32,585 nt of DNA, taken from Alphaproteobacteria bacterium (GTDB lineage: Bacteria; Pseudomonadota; Alphaproteobacteria; Caulobacterales; Hyphomonadaceae). The notes below the pieces were generated by a model. The model saw nothing but the letters and a program-made list of their open reading frames with translations, was not told the DNA's origin and searched no databases. Positions within the stretch are counted from its first letter, which is position 1, and each line of letters begins with the position of its first letter. Shown one piece after another: positions 15,166 through 23,141 of the stretch. The translations under genes and the position numbers were made by a program. The stretch covers positions 1-32,585 of the forward strand of contig JAGWYJ010000038.1 in the NCBI GenBank assembly GCA_018969425.1, in the 5' to 3' direction.

Positions 15166-16658
15166 AGCGGGTCTTCCTCGCCGCCCTCGCGACCGAGACA
15201 AACACCTTCGCCCCCATTCCAACTGAGCGGCGACACTTTGAGGAATGGTTCCTCTACCGAGCGGGTGAACACCCCCACGACGGGCCAACGCTGTTCACCG
15301 CCCCGCTGTGGAGCGCCCGCAAACACGCTGCAGAGTTCGGCTGGACCCTGATCGAAGGGCTCTGCACCGCCGCTTTCCCCTCCGGAAGGACAGTTCGGAG
15401 CGTCTACGAGGCGCTGCGCGACGAGCTTCTCGACGATCTGAGAGCGGCGCTTCCCGTAGACATCGTCCTGCTGGGCCTGCACGGCGCCATGGCGGCGGAC
15501 GGATATGATGACTGCGAGGGAGATCTTCTCCGCCGTATACGAAGCCTGTGCGGTCCCTCAACCATCATCGCTGCGGAGCTTGACCCTCACTGTCACCTCA
15601 CCGAGGACATGGTCGAAGCGGCCGACCTCCTGGCGGCGTTTCAGGAATATCCCCATACCGATGCGATGGAGCGGGCGGATCATCTGGTCAGGCTGGCCAG
15701 AGACGCCTCCGAGAAGAAGATCACGCCGGTGACGGCGGTCGCCGACGCACGCATGTCGGCTCAGGTCTTCACCACGCAGGCGCCGGCGCTGAATCTCGTG
15801 AACGCGATGAAGGCGGCCGAGCGCAGTGGAGAGGTCCTGTCCGCATCGCTCGGACATTCCTTCGCCGCAGGCGATGTCGCGGATATGACGGTCAGAGCCT
15901 GGGTCATCACCGACAACGCGCCGGAGCAGGCCATCCGGTCCGCCTGCGGATTTCGCGACATGGCCTGGGCGATGAAGGAGACATGCGGCGCGAGACGAAT
16001 GACAGGTCCTGAGGCCATCGAATTCATCGGCACAGTCTCGGATCGGGTGATCCTCGCAGAGGGCGCTGACAACTCAGGTGGCGGCGCGCCCTCAGACTCC
16101 ATGGAGCTGATCCGCGCACTGATGGACGCCAGCGTCGGTCCGATCGCCGCTGGACCAATCTGGGACCCCCTGGCCGTCGAGATCGCCCTGGCCCGCGGGG
16201 TCGGTGCAAGATTTGAGCTGAGGGTGGGGGGAAAGGCCTGCGCCCTGTCGGGACGACCGCTCGACCTGAACGTTGAGGTGATAGAGATCCGTCGAGGCGC
16301 AACGCAGTCCTTTGGCGGATCGATCTGGCCCATGGGCGACATGGTCGGACTGAAATCAGGCAACGTCTTCCTCGCCTTGTCGACGGTCCGCAATCAGGCC
16401 TTCACCCCGGAGATCTTCACCGGCGTCGGGATCGATCCGGAGGCGCAGCGCGTTCTCGTCCTGAAGTCCAATCATCATTTCCGGGACGCATTTGCGTCGC
16501 TTTCGAACCATATCCTCTACATGTCGACGCCCGGAGTTGCCGTTTGTGACCCTCGTGCAGCGCATTACTTGTCTGTCCGGCGCCCTCTCTGGCCCCTTGA
16601 CTCAGAGGCCTCCGCCCAGGCGGCGCAAACCAGCTGGCTGAAGGGATCGTCGCGATGA
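15162..16658 (+). CDS. M81 family metallohydrolase (MlrC-like), copy 1
   Basis: This 498-residue protein belongs to the M81/MlrC family, whose founding member MlrC cleaves the linear peptide from microcystin. It starts with the family signature LATETNTFAPIPT. The N-terminal catalytic domain shows LGLHGAM (His107), ELDPHCHLT (Asp141, His143) and the downstream EYPHTD (His165), the expected zinc-ligand pattern. The C-terminal MlrC_C domain has AEGADNSGGGAPSDSMELIRALMD-type sequence near residues 300-325. The ATG overlaps the stop of the binding-protein gene (ATGA), indicating translational coupling. There is no signal peptide, so it acts in the cytoplasm on imported peptide or amide. A role in hydrolysing N-acyl or iso-linked glutamyl compounds is an inference from context. 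Confidence 0.9.
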   Translation: MKRVFLAALATETNTFAPIPTERRHFEEWFLYRAGEHPHDGPTLFTAPLWSARKHAAEFGWTLIEGLCTAAFPSGRTVRSVYEALRDELLDDLRAALPVDIVLLGLHGAMAADGYDDCEGDLLRRIRSLCGPSTIIAAELDPHCHLTEDMVEAADLLAAFQEYPHTDAMERADHLVRLARDASEKKITPVTAVADARMSAQVFTTQAPALNLVNAMKAAERSGEVLSASLGHSFAAGDVADMTVRAWVITDNAPEQAIRSACGFRDMAWAMKETCGARRMTGPEAIEFIGTVSDRVILAEGADNSGGGAPSDSMELIRALMDASVGPIAAGPIWDPLAVEIALARGVGARFELRVGGKACALSGRPLDLNVEVIEIRRGATQSFGGSIWPMGDMVGLKSGNVFLALSTVRNQAFTPEIFTGVGIDPEAQRVLVLKSNHHFRDAFASLSNHILYMSTPGVAVCDPRAAHYLSVRRPLWPLDSEASAQAAQTSWLKGSSR

Positions 16659-18130
16659 GGATCTTCACAGCCACGCTCGGCACCGAAACCAATACGTTCG
16701 CACCGCTTCCTACGAACCTCGAGAGCTTCCGAGACCTTGTCTGTGTGTCGGGAGCTGACATCACAACGGGTCGAAGCGAGCCTTCCGCCGCGGGCCGGGC
16801 CCTCCTGAGTCTGCGTCAGGACAGACCCATTGAGATCATCCACGGCCTGTCTGCAACCGCACAACCCGGCGGCGTCACCACCCGAGCGGCCTACGAGCAT
16901 CTTCGGGGACAGTTACTGGACGATCTCGCAGCGGCCGGAAAAGTGAACGGCGTTCTGCTCAACCTTCACGGCGCGATGATCGCAGACGGATATCTCGACT
17001 GTGAGGGCGACATACTGCGCCGGGTTCGGGCGCACACAGGCCCCGACATACCGGTCTGCGTCGTGCTCGATCCGCACTGCCACCTGTCAGAGGAGATGCT
17101 GCAGTATGCGGACGCCATCAGCTGCTACAAGGAATACCCGCACACGGATGTCGAAGAATGCCTGATCCAGATGGCGGACCTTCTGGTCCGGATCGTGGAC
17201 GGCCGCCACAAACCGGTTCAGTCCGTTTTCGACTGTCGGATGATCTCCATTCTTCATACGCGAGAGGAGCCTGTCCGCTCGATCATCGACCGCATCCGGA
17301 TCCTTGAACAGACCGAGGCCGACATCCTGTCGATCTCGATCGTTCACGGATTTCCATGGGGAGACAGTCCAGACATGGGGACCCGTGTCCTGGTGATTAC
17401 CGATGCAGCGCCGGAAAAGGGCGCACGGATCGCCAGAGAGATCGGCATGGACCTGTTCGCCCATCGCGACTCCTCCGGGAAGAAGCTCCTCACCCTGGAG
17501 GAGGCGACCCGCGAGGCCCTGCGCGCCAGCGAGCGTCCGCTTGTTATCGCCGACTCCTCAGACAATCCCGGCGGAGGCGCCCCCTCTGATTCCATGCGCC
17601 TGATCCGATCGCTGATGGATCAGGGCGCAACCAACGCAGCAGCCGCTTTCATCTGGGATCCCGGCGCCGTCGCAATCGCCCATCGCGCTGGCGAAGGTGC
17701 AAGACTGCCCATTCGGATCGGCGGCAAGACCTCCGTCCTCTGCGGACCGCCGCTGGATCTGGACCTGACAGTGAAACGGGTGATGGAAAACCTGTCAGAG
17801 GTGTTCGCGGGCCTCACCTGGAACACAGGGCCAGCGGCCGTTGTGGAAGGCGGAGGGTTCGAGCTCGTTCTGACGACCAATCGCATTCAATGCTTCACCC
17901 CGGAGGCGTTCCGTCAGGCGGGCATCCGTCCCGAGGACAAATCGATACTCGTGGTCAAATCGAGCCAGCACTTCCGGAGCGCGTTTGAACCACTAGCGGG
18001 TCGCATCCTTTACGCAGAGCCGCCGGGCGTCCTCGACACGAGACTGGACACTCTGCCCTTTCGTCATGTTCAGCGCCCCCGGTGGCCGTTCGACCCGGAT
18101 CCATTCGGATCAGCCGGAGGACAGCCGTGA
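16655..18130 (+). CDS. M81 family metallohydrolase (MlrC-like), copy 2
   Basis: This 491-residue protein is a second M81/MlrC member directly after the first, with an ATGA overlap. It opens LGTETNTFAPLPT and conserves LNLHGAM (His105), VLDPHCHLS (Asp139, His141) and EYPHTD (His163), with the same spacing as copy 1, plus the C-terminal SSDNPGGGAPSDSM motif. Both copies therefore look catalytically complete rather than one being decayed. The sequences differ clearly outside the motifs, so this is an old duplication or two separately acquired genes, with likely different substrates or a heteromeric enzyme. There is no signal peptide. It is translationally linked to the next gene by a GTGA overlap. 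Confidence 0.9.
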   Translation: MRIFTATLGTETNTFAPLPTNLESFRDLVCVSGADITTGRSEPSAAGRALLSLRQDRPIEIIHGLSATAQPGGVTTRAAYEHLRGQLLDDLAAAGKVNGVLLNLHGAMIADGYLDCEGDILRRVRAHTGPDIPVCVVLDPHCHLSEEMLQYADAISCYKEYPHTDVEECLIQMADLLVRIVDGRHKPVQSVFDCRMISILHTREEPVRSIIDRIRILEQTEADILSISIVHGFPWGDSPDMGTRVLVITDAAPEKGARIAREIGMDLFAHRDSSGKKLLTLEEATREALRASERPLVIADSSDNPGGGAPSDSMRLIRSLMDQGATNAAAAFIWDPGAVAIAHRAGEGARLPIRIGGKTSVLCGPPLDLDLTVKRVMENLSEVFAGLTWNTGPAAVVEGGGFELVLTTNRIQCFTPEAFRQAGIRPEDKSILVVKSSQHFRSAFEPLAGRILYAEPPGVLDTRLDTLPFRHVQRPRWPFDPDPFGSAGGQP

Positions 18131-19512
18131 GCGCCTTGTCAGCTGAACGCCTGGGTCCTCATGCGGAGAGGCAGGCTGAACGTTTCGGAACGCCGGGAGG
18201 ACAGATAGCCCTTCTGACGCCTGAGGGCGTCTCTGTCCTGGCGATCGGGCGTTCAAGGTCTGATCTCAGCGACCGCGTCTCCCCTGAAACCCTGTTTCAG
18301 ATGGGATCGTCCACAAAAATGCTTACGGCCGCACTCTACCTTCACGCCGTCGATCGGGGACTGGTCCGTCTCGATACGCGCGTGAAGGACGTGCTGCCCG
18401 ACTTCCGACTGGGTGATCGCCATGCCGCAGCGCAGATCACAGCCCGCCACCTCCTCACCCATACTGGAGGATTTGACGGAGACTACTATCTCGACACCGG
18501 GTGCGATCCCGGATGCATCGGAACCTATGTCCGGGCATGTGCCGATCTCGAGCAGATCACGCCGCCCGGAGTCCGACACTCCTATTCGAACGCCGGTTTC
18601 GCCATCCTCGCGCACATGTGTGAGCAGATCCTCGAGGCGGAGTGGCCGCGCCTCGTTGTCGAGGTGATTGCACGTCCTGCCGGCATGACACACTTTTTCC
18701 CATCGCCGTCGGCGCCTCTCCCGCATACAGAGATCGCCTGGGGTCATACCCGCACGAGCGATGGTCAGACTATCCCGTCGCCTCCCTACGAGCACTGCTG
18801 TCTCGCTCCCTGCGGGGGCGGTCCCGTCTGCACGAGCACGGATCTTCTCTCCTTCATCTCCATGCTGATGAACGGGGGCGTGGCTCCAAGCGGGGCGCGC
18901 GTCCTGTCAAGGCAATCGGCGGCCGCCATGCTTCATCGGGAGATCGAAGGCCCCTGCTCCACCTTCGCCAGCGCCTGGGGACTGGGAACGATGCTGCACG
19001 ACTGGACGGGGGGGCAGACCCTGTTCGGCCATGATGGCGCCGTCCCAGGACAAACCACCTATCTGCGTGCGCACGCCCCGACCCGGACAGCGATCTGCAT
19101 CATGACCAATGGCGGAGAGGCGGACGGGTTCGCCGATGCGATCGTTCGTGAGAGCTTTTGCAGGATGATCGGGGCGGATCCGCAGGCGTCCCCGACCGTG
19201 TCGGAAGCGCGACGTCCCCTGTCGGACTATTGCGGGGTCTATTCGACACAGGGAGCGCGGCTGGATGTCGAAGAACAGGACGGCGGGCTCCGCCTGACCG
19301 TCGCGCCGGGCCGTCGCGGCCTTGGCGGGGTCCTCGCCATGGCCGTGGACCTGAAGCCTGTTGACGATGAGCGCTTCCTGGCCTCCTTTCCGGGGCGAAC
19401 CTTCGGACTTCTCCAGCGCTTCGTCGAGTTTGATGAGAGCGGCCGGGCAAGCGTTCTCAATTTCAGGGGGCGGGAGTATCGCCGCGACCCTGCCGGGGAG
19501 AAAGCGGCGTGA
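18127..19512 (+). CDS. Cytoplasmic serine hydrolase, D-aminopeptidase-like (beta-lactamase class C fold)
   Basis: This is a 461-residue protein with no signal peptide or membrane segment. The GTG start at 18127 overlaps the preceding stop (GTGA) and has GGAGG (18116-18120) six bases upstream, which decides it. Active-site motifs are SSTK (Ser61, Lys64), YSN (Tyr153) and HDG (His302). The D-aminopeptidase of Ochrobactrum anthropi uses Ser62, Lys65, Tyr153 and a C-terminal His-x-Gly, so the spacing agrees very well; that enzyme has two extra beta-barrel domains and about 520 residues, whereas here there is a single beta-rich C-terminal region (about 370-461). Release of N-terminal D-amino acids from imported peptides would fit the context. 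A plain esterase or amidase is the alternative. Confidence 0.85.
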   Translation: MSALSAERLGPHAERQAERFGTPGGQIALLTPEGVSVLAIGRSRSDLSDRVSPETLFQMGSSTKMLTAALYLHAVDRGLVRLDTRVKDVLPDFRLGDRHAAAQITARHLLTHTGGFDGDYYLDTGCDPGCIGTYVRACADLEQITPPGVRHSYSNAGFAILAHMCEQILEAEWPRLVVEVIARPAGMTHFFPSPSAPLPHTEIAWGHTRTSDGQTIPSPPYEHCCLAPCGGGPVCTSTDLLSFISMLMNGGVAPSGARVLSRQSAAAMLHREIEGPCSTFASAWGLGTMLHDWTGGQTLFGHDGAVPGQTTYLRAHAPTRTAICIMTNGGEADGFADAIVRESFCRMIGADPQASPTVSEARRPLSDYCGVYSTQGARLDVEEQDGGLRLTVAPGRRGLGGVLAMAVDLKPVDDERFLASFPGRTFGLLQRFVEFDESGRASVLNFRGREYRRDPAGEKAA

Positions 19513-20528
19513 TTATTCGTACGATCGCCCTGCGCCTCGCGCTCATGGGATTTGTCCTCGCCGGACTGATCCTCATCACCTTCATCATATCGAGACTGAT
19601 CCCCACCGATCCGGCGCGACTGATCGCCGGAGATTACGCAAGCCCCGACGTCGTGGCGGCAATCCGTCAGGAGCTCGGCCTGGACAAGCCTCTGATCGAT
19701 CAGTTCCGGATCTATGCGGAAGGTCTCCTGCGAGGCGATCTCGGGACATCCATCACCTCGCGTCGACCCGTCATCGACGATCTTGCGCGCTTCGCGCCGG
19801 CAACCATCGAACTGGCCCTGTCCGCGATGACGCTCTCGGTCGCCGGGGGTCTGATCTTCGGGGTTCTGTCCGCCGTCTATAAGGACTCATGGATTGACCA
19901 GCTGGTGAGGCTGATCGCCATGGTGGGCGTATCGACCCCGTCCTTCTGGCTCGCCCTGCTGTTGCTGCTGTTCTTTTATGGGCAGCTGGATCTCTTCCCT
20001 GCCGGAGGGCGGATCGATCCTGATCTCGCCGCTCTCCCGCAGCCAACGGGCCTGTACATGATCGACGGCGCTCTGGCCCTGCGCGGTGATGTCCTTTCGA
20101 GCGCTCTCGCCCATCTCTTTCTGCCATCGTTGTGCCTCGCGCTGATCACCATGGGCGGCTTCGCCCGGTTGATCCGGGCCTCCCTTCTGGAGGAGCTGGG
20201 CCGCTCCTATGTGCGCACGGCGAGGGCTATAGGCCTGACACGATGGCGCACGGTCCTTCGTCACGCCCTTCCCAACTCGCTCACCCCGTTCGTCACCCAG
20301 CTTGGACTGAGCTTTGCCGGCATGCTGACCGGAGCAGTTGTCACCGAGAGCATGTTCGGCTGGCCGGGCATGGGCGGATACATTCTGCAGGCGACCGAGA
20401 CGCTCGACTTTCCGGCGATCATGGGCTTCACCCTGGTGGTCGGGGTGATTTACGCCGTCCTCAACCTTGTCATCGACCTTTGTTACCTTCTCCTCGATCC
20501 TCGACTGAGAGAGGAGCACAGGTCATGA
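19509..20528 (+). CDS. Peptide ABC transporter permease (DppB-like)
   Basis: This 339-residue inner-membrane protein belongs to the binding-protein-dependent transport family 1. The first helix (about 9-28, MGFVLAGLILITFIIS) is followed by the DppB/OppB-type periplasmic region with LGLDKPLIDQF, RGDLGTSI and then five more hydrophobic segments. The cytoplasmic EAA loop is visible as RSYVRTARAIGLTRW...HALPN (about 235-258), the contact site for the ATPase. The GTG start overlaps the previous stop (GTGA). It pairs with the downstream DppC-like permease to form the translocation pore for the binding protein encoded at 13540-15165. Confidence 0.92.
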   Translation: MIIRTIALRLALMGFVLAGLILITFIISRLIPTDPARLIAGDYASPDVVAAIRQELGLDKPLIDQFRIYAEGLLRGDLGTSITSRRPVIDDLARFAPATIELALSAMTLSVAGGLIFGVLSAVYKDSWIDQLVRLIAMVGVSTPSFWLALLLLLFFYGQLDLFPAGGRIDPDLAALPQPTGLYMIDGALALRGDVLSSALAHLFLPSLCLALITMGGFARLIRASLLEELGRSYVRTARAIGLTRWRTVLRHALPNSLTPFVTQLGLSFAGMLTGAVVTESMFGWPGMGGYILQATETLDFPAIMGFTLVVGVIYAVLNLVIDLCYLLLDPRLREEHRS

Positions 20529-21415
20529 CGCCGGCGCCGTCCGCACAGGAGACCGCCGGTCCTTCCGGTAGCGGGGCTCTTGCCCTGATCCGGCGCGAGC
20601 TGGCCGCCTCGCTTCTCATGCGCACAGGCCTGTTCGGCCTTATTCTGGTGTTCAGTGCGGCGATGATCGGCCCGCTTCTGATCAGCCATGATCCCGATAC
20701 GATTGACCTCTCTGCGCGCCTCAGTGGCCCCACCCTTCGTCACTGGCTCGGCACCGACGAGCTGGGCAGGGACATCCTTGCGCGCGTTCTGAGCGGGGCG
20801 CGCATATCGCTCACCCTCGGGGTTTCGATCGCGCTGATCAGCTGCGTCCTCGGGACGATTACCGGATGCTATGTCGGCCTTCGTGGCGGCTGGCTGGACA
20901 CCGTCGCCATGCGGGCGGTGGATATCCTGCTCTCACTTCCCGGCCTTGTCCTCGCCATGGCCTTCACGGCGGCTCTGGGCCCAAGCCTGACCAATGCAAC
21001 CCTCGCGCTGACCCTGATCACCACTCCCGGGCTCATTCGTCTTGCACGGGGTCAGGCCCTGATGCTGCGCAATGAGCCCTATGTGGAGGCCTCGCTCCTT
21101 TACGGCGGATCCAGATGGCATGTGATGATCACGCACGTGATCCCAAATGCGGCGCCGGCCATCATCGTTCAGACGACGTTGTCGGTGGGAGCGATCATCC
21201 TGGCCGCAGCTGCGCTGAGCTTTCTGGGGCTTGGAGCCCAGCCTCCGACAGCCGAATGGGGCGCAATGGTCGCATCCGGGCGCAACTTCCTCACCATTCA
21301 GCCCCTCTATCCTCTGGCCCCTGGCCTCGCGATCCTCGTGACGGCTGTATCCTTCAACCTCCTCGGCGATGGCCTGAACGACGCCCTCAACCCAAGACGG
21401 GAGGGCCAGCTCTGA
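20525..21415 (+). CDS. Peptide ABC transporter permease (DppC-like)
   Basis: This is a 296-residue inner-membrane protein. A cytoplasmic N terminus with the DppC/OppC N-domain and one helix (about 31-53) precedes the hallmark HWLGTDELGRDILARVLSGARISL and the remaining five helices. The EAA loop is RNEPYVEASLLYGGSRWHVM...HVIPN, and the C-terminal SFLGLGAQPPTAEWG motif is characteristic. The ATG at 20525 overlaps the DppB-like stop (ATGA); the same frame is open much further upstream, but that is inside the previous gene and is not coding. It forms the permease heterodimer with the product of 19509-20528. Confidence 0.92.
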   Translation: MTPAPSAQETAGPSGSGALALIRRELAASLLMRTGLFGLILVFSAAMIGPLLISHDPDTIDLSARLSGPTLRHWLGTDELGRDILARVLSGARISLTLGVSIALISCVLGTITGCYVGLRGGWLDTVAMRAVDILLSLPGLVLAMAFTAALGPSLTNATLALTLITTPGLIRLARGQALMLRNEPYVEASLLYGGSRWHVMITHVIPNAAPAIIVQTTLSVGAIILAAAALSFLGLGAQPPTAEWGAMVASGRNFLTIQPLYPLAPGLAILVTAVSFNLLGDGLNDALNPRREGQL

Positions 21416-23094
21416 TGATCCCGGCACTCGAAATCGACAGCCTCGATATCTCCCTTTTGTCCGCCAGCAATCCTCCGGCGCCCATCGTGAAATCACTCTC
21501 CCTCAGACTGGATCCCGGAGAGATCGCCGGGCTTGCCGGCGAAAGCGGCTCGGGCAAATCGCTGACGGCGCTGGCGACCATGCGTCTGCTATCGCCCCGA
21601 TCGTTCAGGGTCGAGGCGCGATCAATGCGTCTGGCAGGCGTGGAGACAAGCCGGCTGTCGGATGAGGAGATGAGACAGCGTCGCGGATCCGACATCAGCA
21701 TGATCTTTCAGGAGCCCATGTCCTCGCTCAATCCCTCAATGAGGATCGGCGATCTTCTGGCCGAGACGATGCATCGTCGCCGGGAGAGGGATCCCGGCGT
21801 TATCCGCAAGGCCGCGATCGAGAGCCTGAGACGCGTTCGTCTGGACGACCCCGAACGGATACTTCGCGCCTTCCCTCATCAGCTCAGCGGCGGCATGAGA
21901 CAGAGGGTCATGATCGCGATGGCGTTCTGCAATTCCCCGAAGGTCCTGATTGCTGACGAGCCGACCACCTCGCTGGATGTGTCGATCCAGGCGGACATCC
22001 TCGGCCTGCTCAAAGATCTCGCGGGCGAGACCGGATGCGCCATTCTCATGATTTCTCATGATCTTGCGGTCATGTCCGGGATCTGCCGCACGATCCATGT
22101 GATGCGCGAGGGGAGGATCGTCGAGAGCGGCCCGGTCCCCGCGACCCTGCTGCAGCCAGCCCATCCCTATACGCGCCTTCTTCTCTCCTCCCTGCCCGAC
22201 AACCTTCCCCACAGGGCTCGTCTGCCCTTGGAGAGCACTGGGAGCGCATCAGGCGTCCCCCCCCGGGTCTTGACGCCTGATGCCGACAAGGCTCGCAAAG
22301 GGGATGGCGCCATTGTGGTGGAGGCCCGGGACCTGTCCGTCAGCTTCAAAATCGGGGGCTCTGCGCCCTGGACCTTCCAATCCGCTCTTCTCGCAGTCAG
22401 CGGGGTGACATTCGGGATCCGCAAAGGCGAGACGCTGAGCATCATCGGAGAATCCGGATCTGGAAAGACAACGCTGGCGCGCACCCTCGTCGGCCTTCAG
22501 GCGCCAACCTCGGGAAGCGTCGAGGTCCTGGGCGAGCCGCCGCGTCAGGCCGCCCGGTCGGGACGGCTTCAGATGATCTTTCAGGACCCGCGGACATCTC
22601 TGAGCCCAAGGCTTCCCGCCTGGCGTCTGGTTACAGAGCCGCTGTATCTGCACGGCGAGCGGCATGGGCTTCGCGCCAGGGCAGCCGAGCTTCTGGCCCG
22701 CACAGGCCTTCCCGCTGACGCCCTCGATCGGGGGCCGCGTGAGTTTTCGGGCGGACAGCGCCAGAGGCTTGCGATTGCTCGCGCCCTCAGCACGGATCCC
22801 GACATTCTCGTTCTCGACGAGCCGACCTCGGCCCTCGATGTGTCGGTTCAGGCCCGGATTCTAAATCTGCTTCTGGACCTGCAGGATGAGCAGGGACTGA
22901 CCTACATCCTCGTCACTCACGACATGTCCATCGTGGCCCACCTGAGCGATCGGATCGCCGTCATGAAGACGGGCCAGGTGATTGAGGAAGGACTGGCCGC
23001 TGAGGTTCTGAAGCGGCCGCGCAATCCCTATACGCAGGCCCTGATAGGCTCCACACCCCGACTTCCTGACGGCGTATGGCGGCCGTCTCATTAG
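21415..23094 (+). CDS. Fused double ATPase of the peptide ABC transporter (DppD-DppF type)
   Basis: This 559-residue protein carries two complete ABC ATPase domains. Domain 1 (about 4-265) has Walker A GESGSGKS (42-49), signature LSGGM (158-162), Walker B with ADEP (180-183) and switch His in MISHD. Domain 2 (about 300-555) has Walker A GESGSGKT (345-352), signature FSGGQ (444-448), Walker B LDEP (467-470) and VTHD. The oligopeptide-transporter C-terminal extension (HPYTRLLLSSLP; NPYTQALIGSTP) follows each domain. Both sites look active. The ATG at 21415 shares one base with the previous stop (TGATG) and has GGAGGG at 21400-21405. It energises the importer formed by the two permeases. Confidence 0.93.
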   Translation: MIPALEIDSLDISLLSASNPPAPIVKSLSLRLDPGEIAGLAGESGSGKSLTALATMRLLSPRSFRVEARSMRLAGVETSRLSDEEMRQRRGSDISMIFQEPMSSLNPSMRIGDLLAETMHRRRERDPGVIRKAAIESLRRVRLDDPERILRAFPHQLSGGMRQRVMIAMAFCNSPKVLIADEPTTSLDVSIQADILGLLKDLAGETGCAILMISHDLAVMSGICRTIHVMREGRIVESGPVPATLLQPAHPYTRLLLSSLPDNLPHRARLPLESTGSASGVPPRVLTPDADKARKGDGAIVVEARDLSVSFKIGGSAPWTFQSALLAVSGVTFGIRKGETLSIIGESGSGKTTLARTLVGLQAPTSGSVEVLGEPPRQAARSGRLQMIFQDPRTSLSPRLPAWRLVTEPLYLHGERHGLRARAAELLARTGLPADALDRGPREFSGGQRQRLAIARALSTDPDILVLDEPTSALDVSVQARILNLLLDLQDEQGLTYILVTHDMSIVAHLSDRIAVMKTGQVIEEGLAAEVLKRPRNPYTQALIGSTPRLPDGVWRPSH

Positions 23095-23141
23095 CGACAG
23101 GACACGCCGTGCGCGGCGGATCAGCTGGAAAGGTTAGATCG

